64,000 bases of DNA, from the NCBI RefSeq assembly GCF_003075395.1, contig NZ_QDFV01000004.1, positions 124,399 to 188,398 on the forward strand, given 5' to 3'. Below the pieces are notes generated by a model. That model did not search any database. It saw nothing but the letters and a program-made list of their open reading frames with translations, and was not told the DNA's origin. Shown piece after piece: positions 41,802 to 50,335 of the stretch (position 1 is the first letter of the stretch; every line of letters begins with the position of its first letter). This DNA is from Microbacterium sp. TPD7012 (GTDB taxonomy: Bacteria; Actinomycetota; Actinomycetes; Actinomycetales; Microbacteriaceae). Position numbers and translations under genes: made by a program.

Positions 41802-41889
41802 TACTTCACCACCTCAGCGGGCCGCGCCTCGTTCCGTCAGTGTTCATTCAGGAGAATCCCGGGTAAACGACCGCTGAACTCTTCCAAGT

Positions 41890-41898
41890 TAGGTACAT
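41890..41898. promoter_or_regulatory. TAGGTACAT box upstream of phnD
   Basis: Second exact copy of the 9-mer, 62 bases before the phnD ATG and within its likely promoter. Confidence 0.45.
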
Positions 41899-41959
41899 AT
41901 CTCGATGGAGCGCGTGCGAGAGTCTTCGTGGCTCACCCCTCCCACCCTGAAAGGTCCTC

Positions 41960-42889
41960 ATGAAGCTTCGCGCTCTCCCCGCCCTCGCCGGCGCGGCGAT
42001 CCTCGCCCTCGGCCTCGCCGCCTGTTCCGGCTCGGCCGAGGCCACCGGCACCCCCGGAGCGGACGAGTCGTCGTCCACGAGCAGCTTCGCGGTCGACGAG
42101 AACACCCTCGTCTTCGGCGTCGTGCCCGACTCGGTCGACACCGAGACGAACTACCAGCCGCTGATGGACTACATCGCCGAGATCTCGGGCAAGACGGTCG
42201 AGTACCACGAGTCCACCGACTACGCCGCGCTGATCGAGGCCGCGGTCGCCGGCAAGGTCGACGTCGCATCGTTCTCCGGCTTCACCTACGTCACCGCCAC
42301 CAACAACGGTGCCAAGCTCACCCCGATCTCCTCCATCGTCACCGAGGAGGGCCAGGAGCCCGGGTACTACTCGCAGGCGATCGTGCCCAAGGACAGCGAC
42401 ATCTCCAGCATCGCCGATTTCAAGGGCAAGAAGGTCTGCTTCGTCGACCCGTCCTCGACCTCGGGCTACCTCTTCCCCTCGTACAACCTGCTCAAGGCGG
42501 GCATCGACCCCAAGACCGACATCACCCCCGTTTTCGCCGGCAAGCACGACGTCAGCGTGCAGAAGACCGGTGAGGGCGTCGAGTGCGAGGCCGGATTCGC
42601 CGAGGACTCCGAGGTCGAGAAGTCGGATGCCGTCAAGGTCATCGACGAGACCATGGTGCCGGGCGCCCCGCTGGTCTACTCCTCGACCCTCCCCGAGGAC
42701 GTCTCGAAGAAGCTGATCGACGGCCTGGCCGACATCACGATCGACGACATCATCGCAGCCGGCATCGACAGCGCCGACTCCGACTCGTTCCGCAGCGTGT
42801 TCTACGCCACGAAGCCGGTCGACGACGCGTACTACGACCTCATCCGCGACATCTGCAAGGAGACCGAAGCGGAGCAGTGCCAGGGCTGA
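41960..42889 (+). CDS. phnD: Phosphonate/phosphite ABC transporter binding lipoprotein
   Basis: 309 residues. Signal peptide with lipobox LAAC (Cys near residue 22), then a PhnD-type domain: TLVFGVVPDSVDTETNYQPL, HESTDYAALIEAAVAGKVDV, SFSGFTYVTA, KKVCFVDPSSTSGYLFPSYN. The aromatic and Ser/Thr positions of the phosphonate pocket (YAAL, PSSTSGY) are recognisable. It delivers an organophosphonate to PhnC/PhnE. AAAGG precedes the ATG at six bases. A strong hairpin separates it from phnC. Confidence 0.93.
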   Translation: MKLRALPALAGAAILALGLAACSGSAEATGTPGADESSSTSSFAVDENTLVFGVVPDSVDTETNYQPLMDYIAEISGKTVEYHESTDYAALIEAAVAGKVDVASFSGFTYVTATNNGAKLTPISSIVTEEGQEPGYYSQAIVPKDSDISSIADFKGKKVCFVDPSSTSGYLFPSYNLLKAGIDPKTDITPVFAGKHDVSVQKTGEGVECEAGFAEDSEVEKSDAVKVIDETMVPGAPLVYSSTLPEDVSKKLIDGLADITIDDIIAAGIDSADSDSFRSVFYATKPVDDAYYDLIRDICKETEAEQCQG

Positions 42890-42933
42890 CGCCCCGCAGC
42901 CCGCTCGACCGTGCGCTTCGATCCCCACGCCCC

Positions 42934-42964
42934 CTCCCGGCGGCGCCTTCGGCGCCGCCGGGAG
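42934..42964 (+). terminator. GC hairpin after phnD
   Basis: Perfect 14-bp arms (CTCCCGGCGGCGCC and complement) closing a TTC loop, 45 bases after the phnD stop and before phnC. It probably lowers expression of the downstream genes relative to phnD, as does the hairpin after the amino-sugar binding protein. Confidence 0.8.
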
Positions 42965-42999
42965 CCTCCGGGCGCGGGGCCCCGGCTCAGCGACCCAGT

Positions 43000-43022
43000 G
43001 GGTCCCTGAGCCTGTCGAAGGG
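43000..43022. repeat. Dispersed repeat between phnD and phnC
   Basis: One copy, GGGTCCCTGAGCCTGTCGAA then GGG, in the untranslated gap. Confidence 0.85.
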
Positions 43023-43059
43023 CCATCCATCTCTCGCTCGATCTCACCAGGAGAAACCC

Positions 43060-43887
43060 ATGAACGCGGCATCCGATGCCCTCATCCGTCTCGAGGGCGT
43101 GACGAAGACCTTCGGGTCCACCACGGCGCTGAAGGATGCCTCGTTGCAGGTCTCCCGGGGCGAGATCGTCGTCTTGCTCGGCCTCAGCGGCTCCGGCAAG
43201 TCGACGCTTCTCCGCCACCTCGACGGACTCGAGCTCCCGACCGCCGGGTCGGTGGAGGTGCTGGGCCGGCAGGTGCCGACGCTGAAGGGTCGGGCGCTGC
43301 GCAACCTGCGCAGTCGCGTGGGCTTCATCTTCCAGCAGTTCGAGCTCGTGCCCTCGCTCACGGTGCTCGAGAACGTGCTCACCGGGTCGCTCTCGGGGGT
43401 CCGCGGTCCGCGCCTCGGCCTCTGGGGCTACTCGAAGGCCGCGAAGCTCACCGCACTCGAGCACCTCGATCGGGTGGGCCTGCTCGACCGCGCCTACCAG
43501 CGCAGCGACACGCTCTCCGGCGGACAGCAGCAGCGGGTCGCCATCGCGCGCGCCCTGATGCAGAAGCCCGACATCCTGCTCGCCGATGAGCCCGTCGCCT
43601 CGCTCGACCCGGAGTCGAGCGACCAGGTGATGGCACTCATCCGCGAGATCGCGGCCGACGAAGGCCTCACCGTGGTCTGCAGCCTGCACCAGGTCGACCT
43701 CGCGATCTCCTGGGCCGACCGCATCGTCGGGCTCCGCCACGGCGAGATCGTGCTGGACATGCCGACGACCGACCTCACCAAGGCCGAGGTCATGGAGATC
43801 TACGGCCGGGTCGCGACGACGACCGCCGAGATCGCCGCCGTCACGATGGAACTGGCGGATGCCGCGTCGCAGGTGGCGGCGTCATGA
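43060..43887 (+). CDS. phnC: Phosphonate ABC transporter ATP-binding protein
   Basis: 275 residues with all ABC motifs: Walker A LLGLSGSGKSTLLRHL, Q-loop FIFQQFELV, signature LSGGQQQRVAIARAL, Walker B ILLADEPVASLDP and switch His in VVCSLHQVDLA. The YSKAAKLTALEHLDRVGLLD region after the Q-loop is PhnC-like. It powers phosphonate import through the fused PhnE. CAGGAG is seven bases before ATG 43060. It overlaps phnE by ATGA. Confidence 0.95.
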   Translation: MNAASDALIRLEGVTKTFGSTTALKDASLQVSRGEIVVLLGLSGSGKSTLLRHLDGLELPTAGSVEVLGRQVPTLKGRALRNLRSRVGFIFQQFELVPSLTVLENVLTGSLSGVRGPRLGLWGYSKAAKLTALEHLDRVGLLDRAYQRSDTLSGGQQQRVAIARALMQKPDILLADEPVASLDPESSDQVMALIREIAADEGLTVVCSLHQVDLAISWADRIVGLRHGEIVLDMPTTDLTKAEVMEIYGRVATTTAEIAAVTMELADAASQVAAS

Positions 43888-45719
43888 CGGTCGTGCGCCC
43901 TTCGACAGGCTCAGGGACCCAGGGTGCAGGCTCAGGGACCCAGGGCGCAGGCTCAGGGACCCAGGGCGCAGGCTCAGGGACCCAGGGCGCAGGCTCAGGG
44001 ACCCAGGGGGGAGGCTCGGGGACCCCGGGTGATGTCGCCGAGCGCGCGCCGCGCCGCGCCGTCTCCCCGGAGCGGATCGCCGCGTCGCTGACGCTGCTCG
44101 CCCTCCTCGTGATCGGCATCCTCGCCGTGAACGAGGTCGGGATCTCGCTCCCCGCGATGGCACAGAGCTGGGGCAACGCCGAGAACTTCCTGGCACGCGT
44201 CGGCGGGCTGTCGTTCCCGGAGCCCGGCGATCTCGCCTGGCTCATCGCACTCACCGTCGGGCTCGTGCTCGTCGGCACCCTGCTCGCCGCGGTGCTCTCG
44301 GTGCCGATCGCCTACCTCGCGGCGTCCAACACGACGCCCGGCAACGGCTGGCGCGCGGCGGCGCGCTTCATCGGCGTGCTCACCCGCGCGCTTCCGGACG
44401 TCGTGCTCGCGATGGCCTTCGTGCTCATGTTCTCGCTCGGCACGCTCCCCGGCATCCTGGCGATCGGCATCCACTCGATCGGCATGATCTCGAAGATGTT
44501 CGCCGATGCGATCGAGCAGATCGACGAGGGTCCCCGCCTCGCGATCCGCGCCGCCGGCGGCTCGAAGCTGCAGGAGTTCACCTCGGGCATCCTCCCGCAG
44601 GTGCTCCCCAGCTGGGTCGCGACGGTGCTGCACCGCAACGACATCAACCTCCGCGGCAGCGTGGTCCTCGGCTATGTGGGCGTCGCGGGTCTCGGACTCG
44701 AGATGTCCTACGCGTTCAAGGCACTCAACTACGGCAAGGGTCTCGGCATCGCCCTGGTCATCTTCATCCTCTGCATCGTCATGGAGATCGTCTCGAGCAT
44801 GGTGCGCGGTGCGATGCTCGGACAGCAGAAGCAGACGCGCTCGTGGATCGACCGCCTGCTGCACCCGCGCCTCGGTTCGCGGGGGTCTGTAGCCGCATCG
44901 ACCGAGCGTCCCGCCTGGGCGGCGAGCCCCGCGACAGCCGTGCGCCGCCCGTGGACGGCGCAGCGTGTGCGCCACGCGATCGCCGGCGTCGTGGCGGTGC
45001 TTATCGTGGTCGGCAGCGTCGTCGTGAGCCAGATCAACTGGCTCGACTTCTTCACCTTCTGGGGCAAGCTCCCCGAGGTCGCCGTGAAGTTCTGGCCGCC
45101 CTCCTTCGGCAGCTACGACGCGAGCGTCATGTTCGAGGCCATGCGCGACACGGTCGCGATCGCACTCGCCGCGACCGTGCTGACCCTGCTTCCCTCGCTC
45201 ATCCTCGGCTCGCTCGCGGCGAGCAACGTCGCGCCGAGCCCCGGGGCGCGCGGCGCCGCGCGCTTCCTGCTCGTCGGCATCCGGGGCATCCCGGAGCTCA
45301 TCCTCGCGATCGTGCTCGTGGTGGTCACCGGGCTCGGTCCGCAGGCCGGCGTCATCGCGCTCGCCATCGGCGGCGTCGGCCTGCTCGGCAAGCTCATCGC
45401 CGACTCCTTCGAGGAGGTCGACCGCGGACCGGAGCGCGCGCTGCGCGCCGTCGGCGCCACCCGCCTGCAGACCTACACGTCGGCCACGGTGCCGCAGGGG
45501 ATGCAGGCCCTGATCGGTCACAGCTTCTACATGCTCGACACCAACATCCGCGCGGCGACGATCCTCGGCATCGTCGGCGGCGGCGGCGTGGGCTACTACC
45601 TGCTCAACGCCAGCCAGGGCTCTCGGTACGAGACCGTGACCGCGATCGTCCTGATGATCCTCGCCACCGTGCTCGTCGTCGAGGGTCTCGCCATGTGGAT
45701 GCGGAAGGTGTTCCGATGA
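43884..45719 (+). CDS. phnE: Fused double PhnE phosphonate permease
   Basis: 611 residues, twice the usual PhnE length. The first permease half spans about residues 65-310 (EAA-like loop IEQIDEGPRLAIRAAGGSKL) and the second about 360-605 (SFEEVDRGPERALRAVGATR), so one chain supplies both channel halves. The N-terminus before the first helix is six tandem 7-residue repeats (GSGTQGA type) made by the dispersed repeat; whether they are translated depends on the ATGA-coupled start at 43884, which looks sound. The gene overlaps the FAD oxidoreductase gene by ATGA. Confidence 0.92.
   Translation: MTVVRPSTGSGTQGAGSGTQGAGSGTQGAGSGTQGAGSGTQGGGSGTPGDVAERAPRRAVSPERIAASLTLLALLVIGILAVNEVGISLPAMAQSWGNAENFLARVGGLSFPEPGDLAWLIALTVGLVLVGTLLAAVLSVPIAYLAASNTTPGNGWRAAARFIGVLTRALPDVVLAMAFVLMFSLGTLPGILAIGIHSIGMISKMFADAIEQIDEGPRLAIRAAGGSKLQEFTSGILPQVLPSWVATVLHRNDINLRGSVVLGYVGVAGLGLEMSYAFKALNYGKGLGIALVIFILCIVMEIVSSMVRGAMLGQQKQTRSWIDRLLHPRLGSRGSVAASTERPAWAASPATAVRRPWTAQRVRHAIAGVVAVLIVVGSVVVSQINWLDFFTFWGKLPEVAVKFWPPSFGSYDASVMFEAMRDTVAIALAATVLTLLPSLILGSLAASNVAPSPGARGAARFLLVGIRGIPELILAIVLVVVTGLGPQAGVIALAIGGVGLLGKLIADSFEEVDRGPERALRAVGATRLQTYTSATVPQGMQALIGHSFYMLDTNIRAATILGIVGGGGVGYYLLNASQGSRYETVTAIVLMILATVLVVEGLAMWMRKVFR
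43899..44033. repeat. Six tandem 21-bp repeats in the phnE 5' coding region
   Basis: The unit GGCTCAGGGACCCAGGGCGC plus A is repeated six times in phase from 43908 to 44033, with copies 1, 5 and 6 slightly diverged. Because 21 is divisible by three, copy-number changes keep frame, encoding GSGTQGA repeats. The array begins with the full dispersed-repeat head CCCTTCGACA. Confidence 0.95.
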
Positions 45720-46855
45720 CCACGTCACCTGATTCCGCCGACCTCGTCGTCGTCGGCTCCGGCATCGTCGGACTCGGCGCCGCGTATGGGGCGGTCCGCC
45801 GCGGCCTTCGCGTCATCGTGGTCGACCGTGCGGATGCCGTGACAGGAGCCACGATCCGCAACTTCGGGCACCTCTGCATCGGGGCGCAGACCGGAGAGGC
45901 CCGGCGCTACGCCGACGTCTCTCGCGAGCTCTGGCTGCGCCTCTCCCAGGACGCCGGGTTCTGGCTGCGGGAGTCGGGCACGCTGGTCGCCGCCCGCCAT
46001 GACGACGAGCTCGCCGTTCTCGAGGCGGCCGCCGGCGACGGTGGCATCCGGATGCTGGAGGCCGACGAACTGCTCCGCCTCGCGCCGCTGCGACGCGAGG
46101 GCCTCCTCGGCGGCGCCCGCATCGAGACCGATCTGCAGACCGACCCGCGCACCGCGGCCGCTGCGATCGTGCGTCACCTCGCGGCGCTGGGCGTGGAGTT
46201 CCGGTTCCGCACGGCCGTCACCGCGCTGGGAGCCGGTCGCGTCGAGACGACGCGCGGAACTATCACCTGCGCGAACGTCGTCGTCGCCGTCAACCACGAC
46301 ATCGATCAGCTGCTGCCGGAGGTCGCCGAACGCCATGGCATCGTCCGCTGCGCGCTGGACATGATGCGCGCGGCCGTGACGCTCCGGCATCCGCTCTCCG
46401 CCCCGCTGCTCACCGGCTGGTCGCTGGTGCGGTACGGGCGATTCGCCGGCGGTCCGGAGTCCGCCGCACTGCGCGATCGACTGCACGCCGAACGGCCGGA
46501 TCTCGCCGCCCTCGACCTCAACCAGATGTACACGCAGCTGCCGGACGGCTCGCTCATCATCGGCGACTCCCACGCGACCGCGATCGCGCCCGCCCCCTTC
46601 CAGCCCGAGGCCGCGTTCACGGCGTTCCTCGCCGAGGCGGAGGCTCTGTTCGACATGCCGACGCCGCGCGTGCTCGAGCGGTGGCAGGGCGTGTACGCCA
46701 AGGGCGCGCAGGAGTTCCTCATCGAACGGGGCGAGGAGGGAGCGCTGGTGCTCGCCGCGACCACCGGCATCGGAATGACCACGGGTCTGGGGCTCGCCGA
46801 AGAGAATCTCACCGCCGCCTTCGGGTGGGCACCCGCAATGGAAGGAAGATCATGA
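45716..46855 (+). CDS. FAD-dependent oxidoreductase of the phosphonate operon (PbfD-like)
   Basis: 379 residues of the DAO superfamily. The FAD dinucleotide motif LVVVGSGIVGLGAAYGAVRR opens the protein and IGMTTGLGLAEENL near the C-terminus completes the FAD site. It fits the phosphonate-cluster family (TIGR03364-type). FAD oxidases in such clusters are thought to remove the amino group of 2-aminoethylphosphonate derivatives, giving phosphonoacetaldehyde; this role is inference. ATGA overlaps on both sides couple it to phnE and to the hydrolase gene. Confidence 0.87.
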   Translation: MTTSPDSADLVVVGSGIVGLGAAYGAVRRGLRVIVVDRADAVTGATIRNFGHLCIGAQTGEARRYADVSRELWLRLSQDAGFWLRESGTLVAARHDDELAVLEAAAGDGGIRMLEADELLRLAPLRREGLLGGARIETDLQTDPRTAAAAIVRHLAALGVEFRFRTAVTALGAGRVETTRGTITCANVVVAVNHDIDQLLPEVAERHGIVRCALDMMRAAVTLRHPLSAPLLTGWSLVRYGRFAGGPESAALRDRLHAERPDLAALDLNQMYTQLPDGSLIIGDSHATAIAPAPFQPEAAFTAFLAEAEALFDMPTPRVLERWQGVYAKGAQEFLIERGEEGALVLAATTGIGMTTGLGLAEENLTAAFGWAPAMEGRS

Positions 46856-47565
46856 CCACGACAACTCCCCTCGAACTCGTCGTCCTCGACATGGCAGGAA
46901 CCACGGTGCTCGACGACGGCGTCGTGGAGCAGGCGTTCCAGCGCGCCGCCGAGCGCACGGGCGTCGCCGAGCGGATGCCGTGGGCCGAGGCGCTCGACCA
47001 CGTCCGCGTCACCATGGGCCAGTCCAAGATCGACGTCTTCACCCACCTCGCCGGCGGCGACGTCGCGGCAGCCGAGCGTGCCACTGCCGCCTTCGAGGGC
47101 GCGTACGCCGAGATCGTCGCCGAGCAGGGCGTCACGGAGATCCCGGGTGCGGCCGACGCGATCCAGGGGCTCAAGGACGCCGGGCTCACGGTCGTGCTGA
47201 CCACGGGCTTCGCGCCGGTCACCCGCGACGCGCTGATCGACGGGCTCGGCTGGCACGGACTCGTCGACCTGGTGCTCTCGCCGGTCGACGCCGGCCGCGG
47301 CCGCCCTGCCCCCGACCTGGTGCTCACCGCCCTGCTCCGCACGCAGACGTCCTCCGTCGCGGCGGTCGGCGTCGCGGGCGACACCGTCAGCGACGTCGAG
47401 TCCGGACGCCGTGCGGGCGCGGGCTTCGTCGCCGGCGTCCTCAGCGGCGCCCACGACCGGGTCGCTCTCGAGGGCGCGGGAGCGGATGCCGTGCTCGACG
47501 ACGTCACCGTCCTCCGCGACGTGCTCGCCGACCGCGGACTGCTGCGCGCGGTCCCCGCCACCTGA
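46852..47565 (+). CDS. Phosphonatase-like HAD hydrolase
   Basis: 237 residues. Unlike ordinary HAD enzymes (DxDGT), motif I is LDMAGTTV with Ala15 in place of the second Asp, as in phosphonoacetaldehyde hydrolase PhnX. Lys59 in VTMGQSKIDVF aligns with the PhnX lysine that forms a Schiff base with the aldehyde. Motif II is LTTGFAP and motifs III/IV are SPVDAGRGRPAPD and VGVAGDTVSDVESG. It should cleave phosphonoacetaldehyde (or a close analogue) to acetaldehyde and phosphate. The FAD gene's stop overlaps its start (ATGA). Confidence 0.9.
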   Translation: MTTTTPLELVVLDMAGTTVLDDGVVEQAFQRAAERTGVAERMPWAEALDHVRVTMGQSKIDVFTHLAGGDVAAAERATAAFEGAYAEIVAEQGVTEIPGAADAIQGLKDAGLTVVLTTGFAPVTRDALIDGLGWHGLVDLVLSPVDAGRGRPAPDLVLTALLRTQTSSVAAVGVAGDTVSDVESGRRAGAGFVAGVLSGAHDRVALEGAGADAVLDDVTVLRDVLADRGLLRAVPAT

Positions 47566-47579
47566 GACGCGGGCGCGAC

Positions 47580-48671
47580 ATGGGCACGCTGCTGATCCGT
47601 CCGCCCGGCCACCGGCGCGACGTGGCCCTCCGCCCCGCGGCGACCGCGATGGTGTGGGTCGGCGAGGGGCATCCGCACGAGACGATCGCGGTGCCGGGGG
47701 TCGCCCTCGCCGACGGCGACGTGCTGGTCGCCGTCGAGATGTCCACGATCTGCGGCTCCGACGTGCACACCGTGCAGGGACGCCGGTCGGCGCCGACGCC
47801 CCTGGTGCTCGGTCACGAGAGCGTGGGCCGCGTGATCGCGACCGGCGACTCCGGGGCGAACGCGGTCGACGGCACTCCGCTCCGCATCGGCGACCGCGTG
47901 GTCTGGTCGGTCACGGTCTCGTGCGCGAGCTGCGACCGGTGCCTGCAGGGCCTTCCGCAGAAATGCCGGACCCTGGGCAAGTACGGCCACGACCGCGTCG
48001 GCGCGCACGGCGACCTCACCGGCGCGTTCGGGACCCACGTGCAGCTCCGAGAGGGCACCGCCATCGTCCGCGTGCCGGAGGCGCTGCCGGCATCCGTCCT
48101 CGCTCCGGCATCCTGCGCGACCGCGACGGCGTGGGCGGCGGTGGCGCGCGCCGGTCGGGACCACGACCTCGACGGAGCGACGGTGCGCATCCACGGCGCG
48201 GGTCTCGTCGGGCTGTCCGCCGCGGCCATCGCGGCGGAGCAGGGAGCGACGGTCGAGGTGCTCGATCCGAACCCTGCACGGCGGGCGCTGGCCACGCGCT
48301 TCGGCGCTGCGGATGCCCTCCCGCGCGAACCCGACGTCGTCATCGAGGCGTCGGGGCACGCGGTGGTGGCCGCGCTCGACGGGGTCGCGGTCGGCGGGAC
48401 GGTCGTGCTCGTCGGCAGCGTCTTCCCGGCCGACCCCGCGCCGTTCGACGCGGAGAGCATCGTGCGCCGCCTGGTCACCGTCGCCGGCATCCACAACTAC
48501 ACCGGCGCGGAGCTGGCGGAGGCGGTGGCGTTCCTCGCCGGCCGCGGTCGCGCCTATCCGTTCGCCGACGCGGTCGGCGCCGTCCGATCCCTGCTCGACA
48601 TCGACGAGGCCCTCGTCGAGGCCGCAGGTCCGGAGGCACCGCTGCGCATCGGCCTCGTGCCCGGGCGCTGA
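47580..48671 (+). CDS. Zinc alcohol dehydrogenase of the phosphonate operon
   Basis: 363 residues of the medium-chain dehydrogenase family. Catalytic zinc motif MSTICGSDVHT and GHESVGRVI; structural zinc cysteines in SCASCDRCLQGLPQKC; NAD-binding VRIHGAGLVGLSAAAI. It matches the phosphonate-associated alcohol dehydrogenase type (TIGR03366-like) and would convert the aldehyde released by the hydrolase. It starts 14 bases after the hydrolase stop and ends the operon. Confidence 0.9.
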   Translation: MGTLLIRPPGHRRDVALRPAATAMVWVGEGHPHETIAVPGVALADGDVLVAVEMSTICGSDVHTVQGRRSAPTPLVLGHESVGRVIATGDSGANAVDGTPLRIGDRVVWSVTVSCASCDRCLQGLPQKCRTLGKYGHDRVGAHGDLTGAFGTHVQLREGTAIVRVPEALPASVLAPASCATATAWAAVARAGRDHDLDGATVRIHGAGLVGLSAAAIAAEQGATVEVLDPNPARRALATRFGAADALPREPDVVIEASGHAVVAALDGVAVGGTVVLVGSVFPADPAPFDAESIVRRLVTVAGIHNYTGAELAEAVAFLAGRGRAYPFADAVGAVRSLLDIDEALVEAAGPEAPLRIGLVPGR

Positions 48672-48702
48672 GGCCGACGGGAGCGGTCAGGAACAGGCAG
48701 AA

Positions 48703-49224
48703 TCAGGCGGGCCCGTCGCCCTCGATCGCGTGCCCGGGACGTGCGGGCTCGAGTCCGTCGGCATGGAACGTCAGCATCCGGATCGCGGCCTCGACGGTCG
48801 CTCGGAGTATGTCCTCCGGATCGCCGTCGAGGGCGAGGCGGCGATGTCCGACCTCGTCGACGGTGGCCCATCCGAGGTAGACGGTCCCAGCCGGATGCCC
48901 GCCCTCGGAGCCCGGACCGCCGACGCCGGTGGTCGAGACGCAGATGTCGGCGTCGAGGAGTTCCCGGGCGCCGACGGCCAGCTGCTCCGCGGCGGCGGCG
49001 GAACACGGGTCGGTGCCCGGCACCAGCCCGAGGACGCGCTCCTTCACATCGGTGAGGTAGGCCACCACCCCGCCGGCGAACCACTGCGAGGCGTCGGGGC
49101 CGGCACCGACCGCGCTCGCCAGTCGGCCGGCCGTCAGCGACTCCGCGACGCCGACCCTCAGGCCGTGGGCCTCGGCACGTTCGCCGAGTCGGATGATGTC
49201 GGCGGAGCCGCCCTCGTCGCTCAA
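48703..49224 (-). CDS. CinA C-terminal domain amidohydrolase (PncC-like)
   Basis: 173 residues consisting only of the CinA C-terminal domain: LRVGVAESLTAGRLASAV, FAGGVVAYLTDVKERVLG, and STTGVGGPGSEGGHPAGTVY. Stand-alone forms are nicotinamide mononucleotide deamidases (PncC) involved in NAD recycling. The start is TTG 49222-49224 with a strong GGGAGG four bases upstream; no in-frame ATG fits. It is convergent with the phosphonate operon. Confidence 0.88.
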   Translation of the reverse strand: MSDEGGSADIIRLGERAEAHGLRVGVAESLTAGRLASAVGAGPDASQWFAGGVVAYLTDVKERVLGLVPGTDPCSAAAAEQLAVGARELLDADICVSTTGVGGPGSEGGHPAGTVYLGWATVDEVGHRRLALDGDPEDILRATVEAAIRMLTFHADGLEPARPGHAIEGDGPA

Positions 49225-49278
49225 CGGTCCTCCCGGTCGGTTGCTCGTCGGGTCAGGTGCTCGTGTCGGCTGGCGCGG

Positions 49279-49848
49279 TCAGACGCCCCGGTCGGGCGCG
49301 GACTGCGGCTCATTCGTCTGGGGAGCATCGGTGGACGCGGGGTCTTCCGGCTGCGGCTCGTCGGCGGACTCCGGCGCCTCGCCGGCGGCGTAATCCGGAC
49401 GCGGAGGCTGCAGGGGCTGGTCGGAGTACTCGCCACCCTTGCGGCCGCCGAAGGGGCGACCGTGATCGGCGAACTCCTCGCGCGCGAAGACGAGCGTCCA
49501 CGGCCCCGCGGTGAACCGCGCGCCGGTGCGCAGCGTCTCGGTGGCATCGCCCTCGTGCGTGGCATCCGCTGCGGGGTTGGCGTTCATCTCGCCCTCGCCG
49601 TGGAGGGTCAGCACGTACTCGTCGCGCTCGTCGTGCGTGATCGTGGCGTGCACGGGATCCGTGTCGGGCAGTCGCAGCTCGTTGCCGTCGGCCGAGCCGA
49701 TGCGCACGACGTCGGCCTCGAGTGCGAACTCCGACCGCTCATCGTCGCGCGTGATGCGCAGCAGCGGGTTGCCGGCACCCCATTCGGCATGCGTGGTCGT
49801 CGGCGTGTAGCCGTCATCGGGGCGGTCGTCGATGTGTCGTGCGTTCAT
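49279..49848 (-). CDS. FHA-like domain protein with acidic Pro-rich tail
   Basis: 189 residues. Residues 25-125 look like a forkhead-associated fold: ADVVRIGSADGNELRLPDTD then VHATITHDERDEYVLTLHGE, matching the RIGS...N.L.L...VSR.H pattern with the Ser-Arg replaced. FHA domains bind phosphothreonine; loss of the usual SRxH makes binding uncertain. The last 50 residues are acidic, Pro-rich and probably disordered. GGAGGCCACC precedes the ATG. Function unknown. Confidence 0.6.
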   Translation of the reverse strand: MNARHIDDRPDDGYTPTTTHAEWGAGNPLLRITRDDERSEFALEADVVRIGSADGNELRLPDTDPVHATITHDERDEYVLTLHGEGEMNANPAADATHEGDATETLRTGARFTAGPWTLVFAREEFADHGRPFGGRKGGEYSDQPLQPPRPDYAAGEAPESADEPQPEDPASTDAPQTNEPQSAPDRGV

Positions 49849-49924
49849 GGCGGTGGCCTCCTCGGATCGGTCCCTTCACGCTAGGCGGCGGGCACCGTTC
49901 TGCGTGAGGGGGTTGACTTCGCCC

Positions 49925-50260
49925 TCACGGGGCGTCCGTCTCGTCGCGCTCGTCCTTCGGGATCATGTCGGCGGTCAGCAGGGTGATCCCGCCGCTGGAG
50001 TTCGCCGATGTCGCCATCGCGGTGATCCACTCGGGCTCCAGCTCCGGGGCCACGGGGTCGTCGAAGGTGAACCGCAGCGGGATCGACGGGTGGAGCCAGA
50101 TCGTCGAACGGCCGTCGGGATCGCCCTCGGGATGGCGCCACGACAGGGTGAAGCTCTCGTTCCGACGCAGCTTGGTCGCGATCACGACTTTGAGGTGCGC
50201 CAGCACGAGATCGTCGATCTGGATCGGATTCCTTGCGTCACCGTAGTACAGGATGCCCAT
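49925..50260 (-). CDS. DUF7882-like small protein, copy A
   Basis: 111 residues, starting MGILYYGDARNPIQIDDLVL followed by AHLKVVIATKLRRNESFTLS. Its order of elements (MGxLxYG, I-D/E-DRxLxHL, KLRRxESFxxSW, T-x-W-x-P, Dx4EWIxALAxxANSxxGLxLxxE) is shared with the divergent neighbour. These proteins are common in actinobacteria and sometimes carry the name ATP-dependent DNA ligase, which the sequence does not support. Function unknown. No clear ribosome-binding site precedes ATG 50260. Confidence 0.7.
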   Translation of the reverse strand: MGILYYGDARNPIQIDDLVLAHLKVVIATKLRRNESFTLSWRHPEGDPDGRSTIWLHPSIPLRFTFDDPVAPELEPEWITAMATSANSSGGITLLTADMIPKDERDETDAP

Positions 50261-50335
50261 AGGCTTTACGCTACGCAGACGAGGACGAATCAGACAAGAC
50301 TCGTCGGGCCGCCGCACCGGGAGAATGAGGAGCAC

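Noticed and set aside
43899..44033. Tandem repeats as a CRISPR array
   Set aside because: The 21-bp units abut without spacers and are in coding phase; no cas genes are present.
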